Shown here: positions 1 through 7,599 of the stretch, piece after piece | Numbering within the stretch: position 1 is the stretch's first letter | How the letters are laid out: the number at the start of each line of letters is the position of its first letter | Assembly (NCBI GenBank): GCA_036659415.1 | Contig: JAVXCQ010000025.1 | Location: 1 to 22,001, forward strand | DNA length: 22,001 nt | Direction: 5' to 3' | Origin: JAVXCQ01 sp036659415 | GTDB lineage: Bacteria; Bacillota; Negativicutes; Acidaminococcales; Acidaminococcaceae | Position numbers and translations under genes: made by a program | The notes under the pieces: generated by a model | What the model saw: the letters and a program-made list of their open reading frames with translations, nothing else | Told to the model about the DNA's origin: nothing | The model's database searches: none

Positions 1-20
1 CTTTTTATCTAGGAAAGTGC

Positions 21-470
21 TTACCACTGTGGAGGAATTGCCGAAAAATCATTAATCACCATCATGGTGGACATACTATCTAGGAGCAGTTGCTCTCCAT
101 GATAAATGCCTACCTGCACCACCATGGTCTTGCCATCGTTACTAATAATAGTGCCCTTCGCCGTAGCGTGTTCCCCTGGTTTGATGCCTTTGATAAAGGC
201 TAATTGCATGGAAACCGTAACCACGCGTTTTCCCACGGTAGCGCACACTATACCGAGCGCATTATCTGCCATGGTGGCGAGTACACCGCCGTGAATACTG
301 TCGTTAAGGTTGGTATGTTTGCCGGCCACTACGTCTAAACCCAATTCCACCTGACCACAGGCTAATTTTTCAATTTGAATACCCACCAAGTGCATAAAAG
401 CATTCTGGGCATAAATAGCAATAATTTCTTGCTTAATACTTGCGGGGGTAGTTAGGAACAAGTTAGCCAC
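21..470 (-). CDS. PaaI-family hotdog-fold acyl-CoA thioesterase
   Basis: Likely cytoplasmic acyl-CoA thioesterase that hydrolyses a CoA ester to free acid and CoA. The 149-residue length fits a single hotdog domain of the PaaI/YdiI type. The signature is visible: N55, H60-G61-G62 and D69 in an HxNxxxxxHGG...AD arrangement, where the helix dipole and the acidic residue bind and hydrolyse the thioester. It is the last gene of the visible minus-strand operon, 25 bp after the PrpD-like gene, so it probably removes an acyl-CoA intermediate or dead-end product of that pathway. The start is uncertain. The longest frame begins with GTG at 470, which overlaps the GGAAGG element, whereas a TTG at 461 sits 5 nt after AAGGTGG and is a plausible true start. 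The substrate cannot be read from sequence. Confidence 0.85.
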   Translation of the reverse strand: MANLFLTTPASIKQEIIAIYAQNAFMHLVGIQIEKLACGQVELGLDVVAGKHTNLNDSIHGGVLATMADNALGIVCATVGKRVVTVSMQLAFIKGIKPGEHATAKGTIISNDGKTMVVQVGIYHGEQLLLDSMSTMMVINDFSAIPPQW

Positions 471-495
471 CTTCCAACTTTTTATTTTAATGTTT

Positions 496-1860
496 TCACT
501 CTAAACAACTGGCTAAGGCTGTTGCAAAATCCGGGAATTCTTCTAAGGTCGCCACCAAGTGACACAGCTTCTGGGCTTTAGCTTCACCATAAACTCCGGT
601 AGCCAGACTCATAAACTTGGCGACACTTTCGTCCCAGGTCATGGGATTTTGGGGATCGCCTTTGGGATAATCCACCTGTAGGGACAGGAGGCGGCCATCA
701 ACACAATGTACAACTACCAAAGAGGCCAATTTGGACGGATCGGCGGTATGCACTGCTTCAAGTGCGGGGTCCTCGATGACGGTGATTTTCTGCATAAGCT
801 CACGCACCTGTTCGTCACCAATCACAGCCGGTTGAAACTCGTCCACACCCATTTTGCCGTATTTTAACATGGCGGCTACGCAATATTGAATGCTAAATTT
901 GCAACCATAGGGATTTTCCGGGGCCGCATTATTAATCAAAAAGTTTGTAATCGCATTAACGTGCAGTTCAATGGCGGCTACGTCCGCTACCTGCAAATGT
1001 TCGCGTTGACGCAAAACCGCTAGAGCATACAAAGCCGCATGGGAATGTTTACAACAAGCATAGGGCTTAAAGGAATTATCGTCAATCTTAAAATGTTTAC
1101 CGTCCAGCCCAGCCGTCAACTTCTCTAAATGTGGAGTCGGCGCCATCGCACGACAAAAACCTTTTTCGCCTTCTAAAATTTCTGTTGCTCCGGTAAAACC
1201 AGCCCGTGCTAAACAGGCGGACAGCACTCCAGCGTAAGAACTTTTGCCAGCATGAAGTGTCTTACTCATGGCTCCCTCTTTCAAAAATTCCCACAACCCG
1301 GCGGCTTGCGTACCAGCACTGCCTAAACACTGGGTGGTTTGGTCGGCATCTAGCCCCAAAATACTGGCAGCGGAGGCGCCAGCACCAAAAGTACCGGCAG
1401 TACCTGTGGTATGCCAATAAAAATAAGATTCGGGAATAACGGCTTCACCTACACGGGCACCGACTTCATAGCCGGCAACTACTGCTGTTAAAAGCTCTTG
1501 CCCACTTTTGTGTTCGGCTTCGGCTAGAGCAAAAGCTGGTGGCACTACCACCGTAGCCAGATGAATAATTGAGGGATTATGCAAATCATCAAAATCCAAA
1601 GCATGAGAGGCTGCCCCATTACAAAAAGCTGCTTGCAAGGCTGTCGTTCGTGCGCCTTGCCCGGCTAAAACACTGGCTTCACTCTTACCGCCACCGTTTA
1701 ATAATAACTCACGAATAATTTTAATCGGTTTTTCCTGGGAACCACGAATACAAACACCCAACCAATCCAAAATACATTGCTTAGTTTTGGTCACTGTTTG
1801 GGGACTGAGGTCGGCATAACGCAAACCAGCAGTAAATTGAGCTAATCGTTTGGTAGACAT
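496..1860 (-). CDS. MmgE/PrpD family protein (dehydratase/decarboxylase type)
   Basis: A 454-residue member of the MmgE/PrpD family, which includes 2-methylcitrate dehydratase, cis-aconitate decarboxylase (IRG1/CAD) and iminodisuccinate epimerase. Family hallmarks are visible: HALDFDD near residues 86-92, H100, H150 in WHTTGTAGTFGA, K206 in the KTLHAGK segment, and K265 with H272 in KPYACCKHSH. These correspond in order to the acid/base residues reported for IRG1, so the protein is probably active. It lies 29 bp downstream of the acyl-CoA mutase in the same operon, with an AAGGTGA ribosome binding site 8 nt before ATG 1860. No methylcitrate synthase or methylisocitrate lyase is present, so a classical 2-methylcitrate cycle role is unsupported. 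Its substrate may be a branched di- or tricarboxylate handled with the neighbouring CoA enzymes. Family is confident; reaction is unknown. Confidence 0.87.
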   Translation of the reverse strand: MSTKRLAQFTAGLRYADLSPQTVTKTKQCILDWLGVCIRGSQEKPIKIIRELLLNGGGKSEASVLAGQGARTTALQAAFCNGAASHALDFDDLHNPSIIHLATVVVPPAFALAEAEHKSGQELLTAVVAGYEVGARVGEAVIPESYFYWHTTGTAGTFGAGASAASILGLDADQTTQCLGSAGTQAAGLWEFLKEGAMSKTLHAGKSSYAGVLSACLARAGFTGATEILEGEKGFCRAMAPTPHLEKLTAGLDGKHFKIDDNSFKPYACCKHSHAALYALAVLRQREHLQVADVAAIELHVNAITNFLINNAAPENPYGCKFSIQYCVAAMLKYGKMGVDEFQPAVIGDEQVRELMQKITVIEDPALEAVHTADPSKLASLVVVHCVDGRLLSLQVDYPKGDPQNPMTWDESVAKFMSLATGVYGEAKAQKLCHLVATLEEFPDFATALASCLE

Positions 1861-1889
1861 GAGCTAGGTCACCTTCTCCTTTAATAAAC

Positions 1890-3548
1890 TTAAAAACCGG
1901 TTCCGGCTTGACTGTATTCGCCAAAAACCTCTTTCAAAACAGTACAGATTTCTCCTAAAGTAGCGTAGGTCTTGACCGCTGTAATTAAATAAGGCATCAG
2001 ATTATCGCTACCGCTAGCTGCCTTTTGAAGAGCGTCCAACGCCTCACCTACAGCCTGTTCATCACGCTGTGCTTGCATCTGCCGTACTTTGGCAATTTGC
2101 CGCTGAGCCACGGACAGGTCTGCCGTCAACACCTCTTGTGCCGCCAGTTTTTTGTTATCTACGTATTTATTGACGCCTACCACTGTTACCACGCCGGTTT
2201 CAATATCTCTTTGGTAGGCATAGGCATGGGACGCCATTTCTGCTTGCATATAACCTTGTTCAATGGCTGCTACTGCGCCGCCCATTTGGTCAATTTTGCT
2301 AATATATTCATAAGCTTCGGCTTCAAATTTATCCGTTAAGGCTTCCACATAATAGGAACCGGCCAAGGGGTCAATCGTATCAGTAATACCACTTTCAAAA
2401 GCTAACATTTGTTGCGTCCGCAAAGCTAGCGTTGCCGAGTCTTCGGTCGGCAAGGCAATGGCTTCATCATACGCACAGGCTGCCATGGACTGTACTCCGC
2501 CCAAAACTGCGGCAAGAGCCTGCCAAGTAATACGTGCAATGTTATTATGCGGTTGTTGTGCAGTCAGCACGCTACCAGCCGTATGCACGTGCACACGAAG
2601 CATTTGCGCTTTGGGCACCGTAGCACCGTAGCGTTCTTTCATAATGCGTGCCCACAAGCGGCGTGCCGCTCTAAATTTGGCCACTTCTTCAAATAAATTG
2701 AGTCCGGCAGTGAAAATCCAAGAAATACCGGGAGCAAAATCGTCCACCTTTTGCCCGGCTTGAATGGCAGCGTCAATATAAGCAATGGCGTTGGCAAAAG
2801 CAAAGGCGACTTCCTGTACGGGGGAAGCACCGGCCTCGCGAATATGATAGGCTCCTACACTAATAGTATTCCATTTGGGAATATTTTGCGAGCAATAAGC
2901 AAAAGTATCGGTAATTAAACGCATGGAGGGGCGGGGCGGGAAAATATAGGTACCACGGGCAATATACTCTTTTAAGATATCATTTTGAATGGTACCTTTC
3001 AGTTGTGCCGGTGCCACGCCCTGTTTTTCGGCTACGGCTACATACATAGCTAGTAACACCGCTGCCGGCCCATTAATAGTCATAGAAGTACTCACCTGAT
3101 CCAAGGGGATACCCGCAAAAAGTTGTTCCATGTCCGCCAAAGAATCAATGGCGACGCCCACTTTACCCACTTCACCGTGGGATAATTCGGCATCAGAGTC
3201 TAGACCTATTTGCGTTGGTAAATCCATGGCCACGGACAAACCAGTTTGACCGGCGGCTAATAAATATTTATAGCGGGCATTAGTTTCTTCCGCTGTGGCA
3301 AAACCGGCATAGGCTCGCATCGTCCATACTCGGCCACGATACATGGTCGGTTGCACGCCACGGGTAAAGGGATAAGAGCCTGGAAAGCCTTCTTTTTCCA
3401 AATAATTGCTTTCCTGACAGTCTAAGGGTGTATACAGGGCTTTCACTTTAAAATCTTTGCGGGCAGGGGTTTTCGCCACTGCTTGTGCCACTTTAGCTTC
3501 ATATTTGCTCAAACCTGTTTGTAGTGCTTCTAGTTCTTCAGTTTTCAT
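1890..3548 (-). CDS. Adenosylcobalamin-dependent acyl-CoA mutase, large (catalytic) subunit, methylmalonyl-CoA mutase family
   Basis: The 552 residues cover the TIM-barrel catalytic part of methylmalonyl-CoA mutase and end before any B12-binding domain. No DxHxxG motif is present, so a separate small subunit is required. Against the Propionibacterium enzyme as I remember it, Y80 matches Y89, Q188 matches Q197, R198 matches R207 and H235 matches H244. Y80 and R198 resemble methylmalonyl-CoA mutase rather than isobutyryl-CoA mutase. Other pocket positions are changed: H322 replaces Q330, and the usual HTN after QSL is Ala-Ala-Cys (356-358). The start overlaps the end of the upstream CoA-transferase by 11 bp, with GGGAGG 8 nt before ATG 3548, so the two are translationally coupled. 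The likely role is carbon-skeleton rearrangement of a succinyl- or methylmalonyl-CoA-like ester. Exact specificity is uncertain because of the substitutions. Confidence 0.9.
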   Translation of the reverse strand: MKTEELEALQTGLSKYEAKVAQAVAKTPARKDFKVKALYTPLDCQESNYLEKEGFPGSYPFTRGVQPTMYRGRVWTMRAYAGFATAEETNARYKYLLAAGQTGLSVAMDLPTQIGLDSDAELSHGEVGKVGVAIDSLADMEQLFAGIPLDQVSTSMTINGPAAVLLAMYVAVAEKQGVAPAQLKGTIQNDILKEYIARGTYIFPPRPSMRLITDTFAYCSQNIPKWNTISVGAYHIREAGASPVQEVAFAFANAIAYIDAAIQAGQKVDDFAPGISWIFTAGLNLFEEVAKFRAARRLWARIMKERYGATVPKAQMLRVHVHTAGSVLTAQQPHNNIARITWQALAAVLGGVQSMAACAYDEAIALPTEDSATLALRTQQMLAFESGITDTIDPLAGSYYVEALTDKFEAEAYEYISKIDQMGGAVAAIEQGYMQAEMASHAYAYQRDIETGVVTVVGVNKYVDNKKLAAQEVLTADLSVAQRQIAKVRQMQAQRDEQAVGEALDALQKAASGSDNLMPYLITAVKTYATLGEICTVLKEVFGEYSQAGTGF

Positions 3549-5082
3549 CTTCCTTACCTCCCTGATTATCTGATGCTATAACTTGCATACTACCTGTTTG
3601 CAAAAAACGTTCTTGCATAGCAAACGCATGGGCTAAATCCTGAGGTTCGTGCCCGGGAAAGTGGCTACTACTATAACGCAGATACTCTAAGAGCTGTGGT
3701 CGATAATCCGGGTGCGCACAATTATTAATAATGAGTTTAGCCCGTTTCAGTGGCGTTAAACCGCGAATATCGGCGACGCCCTGCTCTGTAATAAAGACCA
3801 TCGTGTCATGCTCGGTGTGGTCAGCGTGAGAAACCATGGGCACAATCCGAGAGATTTTACCCTCCTTGGCAATGGATTCGGTAGAGAAAATGCTTAAATA
3901 GCCATTGCGCATATAGTCGCCGCTACCGCCAATACCATTCATCATGGTGCAACCCATGGTATGGGTGGAATTAGCCTGACCATAAATATCAAATTCCAAA
4001 GGTGTATTTAAGGCAATCACGCCTAAGCGTCTAATGACCTCCGGATGATTACTAATGTCTAAAGGGCGCAGAATAATCTTTTGTTTATATAATTCTGGTT
4101 CTGCCGCATACATAGCTCGTACGGCAGGTGACGGCGTAAACGCACAACCGGAAGCATAAGCAATTTTGCCGGACTTAATCAAGCGAAAAACGGCATCTTG
4201 CAAAATTTCCGAATACATTTCGAGGTTTTCAAATTTGGATTTTTCTAAACCCAAAAGTACTGCATTGGCAATACTGCCCACACCCGACTGCAAAGGCAAC
4301 ATTTTTGCTGGTAAACGTCCTGCTTTTTGTTCAAATTCCAAAAACTCAATCAGATTAGTGGCAATCTTTTCACTGGCGGCATCCGGTGCAGCTAGGTTGC
4401 GCACATGATCCACAATATCCGACTCCACAATACAATCAATGCGGTCTAACCCGCACTCCACATAGGTTTTACCAATGCGGTCAGATACATGGTAAAGAGG
4501 TATTTCTCGACGCAAAGGCGGCTTGTCCAAAATGAAAATATCGTGCATTCCTTCCATAGAGAGAGGAATGGTAGTGTTTACTTCCACGATAATATGCTTG
4601 GCGTGTTTCACCAGCATCGGTGTGTTGCCTATACCCGTACCCAAAATCAGATTGCCCTCCGGTGTAATAGCTGCAACCTCCACAATAGCTACGTCCACCT
4701 CACCAAAAAATCCGTAGTCAATCTGCTGAGCAAAATGGCTCAAATGTTGGTCGATGTATTCAATTTCGCCTTTATTAATGCCAACCTTCATGCTTTTATT
4801 AGAAGCGGCATAATAAGGCATTCTTTGACCGATACCACCAACTGCTGCCAGCTCTTCTTCAATCTCTGGCCCTACAGAAGCACCGCTCCAAATATTAACA
4901 CGACATTTTTTACCGGCAGCAATAGCCTTAGCCAAAGCCATGGTGGTTTTCTTCGGATAACCGGAGGGGGTAAAGCCGCTGACTCCCACGTTCATCCCAT
5001 CTTGTAATAACGTGGCGGCTTGTTCCGGGCTTACAATTTTGGCAAACAATTGTGGATTGCGCAATCTTGTTTGATCTAGCAT
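3538..5082 (-). CDS. Acetyl-CoA hydrolase/transferase family CoA-transferase (Cat1 / succinyl-CoA:acetate type)
   Basis: A 514-residue class I CoA-transferase of the acetyl-CoA hydrolase/transferase family, which moves CoA between carboxylates such as succinate, acetate and propionate. The catalytic glutamate is E292 in MYSEILQD, corresponding to E294 of the Acetobacter enzyme AarC. The glycine-rich segment GTGIGNTP (148-155) and the GCTMMNGIGGSGD loop are also typical. ATG 5082 is preferred over TTG 5085 because AAGGGA lies 6 nt before it. It is the first gene of the operon, and its stop overlaps the mutase start by 11 bp. Upstream are a TATAAT -10 element and a LysR-type palindrome shared with the divergent regulator. 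The natural reading is activation of an organic acid for the mutase, or CoA recycling from propionyl-CoA or acetyl-CoA. The acid is not determined by sequence. Confidence 0.9.
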   Translation of the reverse strand: MLDQTRLRNPQLFAKIVSPEQAATLLQDGMNVGVSGFTPSGYPKKTTMALAKAIAAGKKCRVNIWSGASVGPEIEEELAAVGGIGQRMPYYAASNKSMKVGINKGEIEYIDQHLSHFAQQIDYGFFGEVDVAIVEVAAITPEGNLILGTGIGNTPMLVKHAKHIIVEVNTTIPLSMEGMHDIFILDKPPLRREIPLYHVSDRIGKTYVECGLDRIDCIVESDIVDHVRNLAAPDAASEKIATNLIEFLEFEQKAGRLPAKMLPLQSGVGSIANAVLLGLEKSKFENLEMYSEILQDAVFRLIKSGKIAYASGCAFTPSPAVRAMYAAEPELYKQKIILRPLDISNHPEVIRRLGVIALNTPLEFDIYGQANSTHTMGCTMMNGIGGSGDYMRNGYLSIFSTESIAKEGKISRIVPMVSHADHTEHDTMVFITEQGVADIRGLTPLKRAKLIINNCAHPDYRPQLLEYLRYSSSHFPGHEPQDLAHAFAMQERFLQTGSMQVIASDNQGGKEDEN

Positions 5083-5133
5083 CAACAGTCCCTTCTTTCC
5101 CTAAAAATCCAAACTTTCCTTACTGTCATTTTC

Positions 5134-5162
5134 ATTATAGGTCGGCGAGAGTTATTTGCATA
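5134..5162 (-). promoter_or_regulatory. Candidate promoter of the CoA-transferase/mutase operon
   Basis: On the minus strand there is a perfect TATAAT (-10, at 5134-5139). Seventeen bases upstream is a poor -35, TATGCA (5157-5162). A weak -35 with a perfect -10 suits an activator-dependent promoter, and the LysR-type palindrome at 5185-5205 would be centred near -68. No start site has been mapped. Confidence 0.55.
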
Positions 5163-5184
5163 ATACGTATATTTTATATAAGAT

Positions 5185-5205
5185 ATAGTTAATAGTGATA
5201 ACTAT
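5185..5205. promoter_or_regulatory. Candidate LysR-family operator (T-N11-A palindrome)
   Basis: ATAGTTA (5185-5191) and TAACTAT (5199-5205) form a perfect 7-bp inverted repeat around a 7-bp centre. T5189 and A5201 are exactly 11 bases apart, the classic T-N11-A arrangement of LysR-type sites. It lies between the divergent LysR gene and the CoA-transferase operon, at the position expected of the high-affinity recognition site for the operon promoter. Confidence 0.6.
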
Positions 5206-5239
5206 CGGGGGCGTAAAAATCCATTTTTTCCTTGTTTTA

Positions 5240-5320
5240 GTACCCCGCAAAGGCTTTTCACGAACAAAAGCACTTACTTTTTAGGTTCTTACCCCGAGTA
5301 GCAAAAGCCCCGTTGTTCGT
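5240..5320. repeat. Interleaved short repeats upstream of the LysR gene
   Basis: TACCCCG occurs twice in the same orientation (5241-5247 and 5290-5296). After the first copy come GGCTTTT (5252-5258) and ACGAACAA (5260-5267). After the second come their complements in the same order, AAAAGCC (5303-5309) and TTGTTCGT (5313-5320). The a-b-a'-b' order cannot fold as one simple hairpin. It could be a pair of protein sites or, if transcribed, a pseudoknot. The only nearby plus-strand -10 (5323-5328) lies downstream of it, which favours a DNA-level role. Confidence 0.4.
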
Positions 5321-5322
5321 AG

Positions 5323-5328
5323 TATAAT
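5323..5328 (+). promoter_or_regulatory. Candidate -10 of the LysR gene
   Basis: A TATAAT hexamer on the plus strand lies 83 bp before the LysR start codon. No good -35 is visible 16-18 bp upstream, so this is a weak or regulated promoter. A GC-rich palindrome, GCGGCCGC, lies in the leader between it and the gene. Confidence 0.4.
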
Positions 5329-5411
5329 TAAGTTATAGGAAATCGTGATAGGTATTATCATTAATTTTTATTTTAGGCCGTGAGGCGGCCGCAAAAAGGA
5401 GTACTTGCGCT

Positions 5412-6293
5412 ATGGATTTAGAACTTTATCGTAATTTCATCGCCATTGTTGAAGGTGGCAGTCTGTCCGCCGCCGCTAAACGAGTGCACGTGGCACAACC
5501 GGCTTTAACCGCCCAGCTTAAAGCCTTGCAAAAAAAATACGGAGCGACTTTGCTCCTAGTACGCCGTGGTGCACGCAGTGTGGAAGTCACCGCCGCTGGT
5601 TCTATTTTGTACAATAAGGCTAAATATCTCTGTGCCCTGGAAGATACTACCCAACGGGAAATTACCGCCTGCGAAAACGGCGTTGCCGGTACCCTAAAGC
5701 TCAGCTTATCCCCCTCCATGGCCATCTTATTTATTCAAAATTTTCTAAGCAAATTTTGCCTAGAAAATCCCAGTGTCAACTATGAACTCTACGAAGTCCC
5801 CATTTTGGAACAAACTCGCCAATTATTAGAGGGAGTCACGGAGATAGGTATTGCCAATGCGCCCTTACTCCAGGAACAACGTTTTGAAACCCTCCAAACT
5901 AAACAAGAACGACTGTGTGCTCTGTTCCACAAAGACTCACCCTGGCTAAGCCAACAGCAAGAGGACGTAACGCTAGAAGCCTTGGAGGACGTACCGCTTT
6001 GTCTATCCCGAGGCTGTTCCGAGCTGTTCCTAAATGTGTGCTCGGACTCCCAGCTGTACCCCAAGATTTTGAGTATCAATACCACCAAAACCTCAACTAA
6101 AATGTGGGCACGGCAAAAAGTGGGCGTAGCCATTGTGCCGGTTGGTGCCGGCGAAACTTTTACGGAAGATTTAGTCTGCAAAGTCATTCAAGACGAGCGG
6201 CTCTACCTCAATAAAACCCTTTCCGTAGTTAAAGACCGACCTTTGTCGGCCGTAGCGCGTAATTTCTTGAATTTTTATCATCAACATTCCTAA
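5412..6293 (+). CDS. LysR-family transcriptional regulator
   Basis: A 293-residue LysR-type regulator of typical length. Residues 1-60 form the winged helix-turn-helix, with the recognisable SLSAAAKRVHVAQPALTAQL helix region at about 17-36. The remainder is the periplasmic-binding-protein-like effector domain. It starts at ATG 5412 with AAAGGAG about 11 nt upstream. It is transcribed away from the CoA-transferase/mutase/PrpD/thioesterase operon and shares a 329-bp intergenic region containing a T-N11-A palindrome. This is the usual arrangement for a regulator that controls the divergent operon in response to its substrate. The effector is presumably an organic acid or CoA-pathway intermediate, by inference from the neighbours. 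A strong hairpin follows the stop codon. Confidence 0.92.
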   Translation: MDLELYRNFIAIVEGGSLSAAAKRVHVAQPALTAQLKALQKKYGATLLLVRRGARSVEVTAAGSILYNKAKYLCALEDTTQREITACENGVAGTLKLSLSPSMAILFIQNFLSKFCLENPSVNYELYEVPILEQTRQLLEGVTEIGIANAPLLQEQRFETLQTKQERLCALFHKDSPWLSQQQEDVTLEALEDVPLCLSRGCSELFLNVCSDSQLYPKILSINTTKTSTKMWARQKVGVAIVPVGAGETFTEDLVCKVIQDERLYLNKTLSVVKDRPLSAVARNFLNFYHQHS

Positions 6294-6303
6294 ATTGCAG
6301 CAC

Positions 6304-6355
6304 AAAAAAACCGCCGTGAGCAGTTAGACCTAAGTCTAACCACCCACGGCGGTTT
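6304..6355 (-). terminator. Intrinsic terminator, mainly for the aldo/keto reductase gene
   Basis: AAACCGCCGTG (6308-6318) pairs perfectly with CACGGCGGTTT (6345-6355). Inside it, GTTAGAC (6323-6329) pairs with GTCTAAC (6334-6340). On the minus strand the hairpin is followed by a run of seven T (6304-6310), as expected for the reductase transcript. In the plus direction the T tract is interrupted (TTTCGCTATTT), so LysR termination would be weaker. Confidence 0.85.
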
Positions 6356-6378
6356 CGCTATTTATGCCAGCAGCAATT

Positions 6379-7389
6379 TTATTTGAGAAAGGTTTTGAAA
6401 TCTTCATAATTAGCCCGGAGTAAAGCTGGTGTGTCCAGACCGTAAGGGCAATGGTCTTTGCAATGATTGCAATGCAGGCAAGCATCAATCTTTGCCATAT
6501 TTTCCTGAATTTCCGGTGTCGTATATGTCGCCACCGGTGCCCGACGTAACATGAGGGACATACGGGCTGCCAAAGGGATATTAATGCCCACAGGGCAAGG
6601 CAGACAATAACCGCACCCGCGGCAGAAACCACCTACCAATTGTTCTTGGTCCTTGGCAATAACCTTTCTTAGTTCGTGATCTAAAACCGGTGGGTGCGCT
6701 TGGAAGCTGACAAATTCCTCTAACTCGCTAGTACGTTGTAAACCCCAAATAGGCAAAACATTATCGTACTGAGCCATAAAAGCGTAGGCGGCTTTGGCAT
6801 TATTAATTAACCCACCACTTAAACCCTTCATGGCAATAAAGCCCATATCTGCCTCCACACAAGCCTCTACCAAATCAAATTCCTTGGCGCTAGCTAAATA
6901 AGAAAAGGGAAATTGAAGCGTAGCATACAAGCGGCTAGCAATGGCTTCTTCCGCTAAGTGCCAACGATGATTAGTAAGACCCAGATAGCGAATTTTACCT
7001 GCTGCTTGAGCTTGAAGAGCTGCGTCATACAAACCGTCTTCACCACCGGGGCGGGGAATGAAATCCGGATTATGAAACTGGTAAACATCAATATAATCAG
7101 TTTGAAGCTGGCGCAAACTCATTTCTAAGTCAGCTTTCAGTTCGGCGCCAGTCTTAGCCACCGTTTTTGTAGCCAAAAATACCTCGTGCCGCACTTCCCG
7201 CAAGGCAACGCCCAGTTTCTCCTCGCTGTCAGAATAAGCACGAGCGGTATCAAAATAACGAATACCCTGGGCATAAGCCTGCTGTACCAATTGCACGGCT
7301 TCACTGCGGGTAATTCTTTGAATAGGCAAAGCCCCGAAACCATTTTTATTCACCGTAATGCCGGTTTGACCTAACGTTACTGTTAACAT
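6379..7389 (-). CDS. Aldo/keto reductase with C-terminal 4Fe-4S ferredoxin domain
   Basis: A 336-residue fusion. Residues 1-240 form an aldo/keto reductase barrel with the catalytic tetrad D47, Y52, K75 and H106 all present. Residues 250-320 carry two four-cysteine clusters: C256, C259, C262, C265 and C304, C307, C310, C314. This architecture is common in anaerobic Firmicutes and probably joins NAD(P)H-linked carbonyl reduction to ferredoxin-like electron flow in the cytoplasm. The start at ATG 7389 is supported by GGAGG 8 nt upstream. It is a single-gene unit with its own promoter (7431-7459) and terminator (6304-6355). The natural substrate is unknown. Links to the organic-acid operon on one side or the Mg2+ riboswitch unit on the other are not indicated by the sequence. 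Confidence 0.92.
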   Translation of the reverse strand: MLTVTLGQTGITVNKNGFGALPIQRITRSEAVQLVQQAYAQGIRYFDTARAYSDSEEKLGVALREVRHEVFLATKTVAKTGAELKADLEMSLRQLQTDYIDVYQFHNPDFIPRPGGEDGLYDAALQAQAAGKIRYLGLTNHRWHLAEEAIASRLYATLQFPFSYLASAKEFDLVEACVEADMGFIAMKGLSGGLINNAKAAYAFMAQYDNVLPIWGLQRTSELEEFVSFQAHPPVLDHELRKVIAKDQEQLVGGFCRGCGYCLPCPVGINIPLAARMSLMLRRAPVATYTTPEIQENMAKIDACLHCNHCKDHCPYGLDTPALLRANYEDFKTFLK

Positions 7390-7430
7390 TTGTAAGTCCT
7401 CCGTTTTCTCTTGACTAGACTACTACTCAC

Positions 7431-7459
7431 AGCATACTGCACGTGAAAATAATTGTAAA
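7431..7459 (-). promoter_or_regulatory. Sigma-A-type promoter of the aldo/keto reductase gene
   Basis: On the minus strand, TTTACA (-35, 7454-7459) is separated by exactly 17 bp from TATGCT (-10, 7431-7436). The match to TTGACA/TATAAT is five of six and four of six. It sits about 40 bp before the start codon. Confidence 0.65.
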
Positions 7460-7561
7460 TAAAAAATTTAGTGACAAATAAAATAAGGCTAAAAAAAGCA
7501 AGACGCTTGGGGATTTTTTATACCGCTATCCCAGAACTGACGCAAACAAGCTCGGTAAAGG

Positions 7562-7590
7562 TTGACAAATTAAAGGCAATAGCGTAATCT
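7562..7590 (+). promoter_or_regulatory. Sigma-A promoter driving the M-box leader
   Basis: A perfect TTGACA (-35, 7562-7567), a 17-bp spacer and TAATCT (-10, 7585-7590) lie directly before the riboswitch. Transcription would start near 7597. The 172 bp between this promoter and the reductase start hold the divergent reductase promoter and otherwise only AT-rich sequence. Confidence 0.8.
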
Positions 7591-7599
7591 GTAATGAAA

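Noticed and set aside
4489..5007. A 172-codon plus-strand open frame opposite the CoA-transferase gene.
   Set aside because: It lies wholly antisense to a confidently identified enzyme, has no ribosome binding site of note and its translation shows no recognisable domain.
5379..5392. GCGGCCGC palindrome before the LysR gene as an operator.
   Set aside because: It is a short GC palindrome without the spacing of a LysR site and lies downstream of the likely -10. It was left as a sequence curiosity.
7500..7560. TGGG-G-AT / AT-CCCA pairing with a T run before the M-box promoter, considered as a terminator or mobile element end.
   Set aside because: The stem is short and imperfect, the T run lies in the loop, and no duplicated target or partner end is seen.
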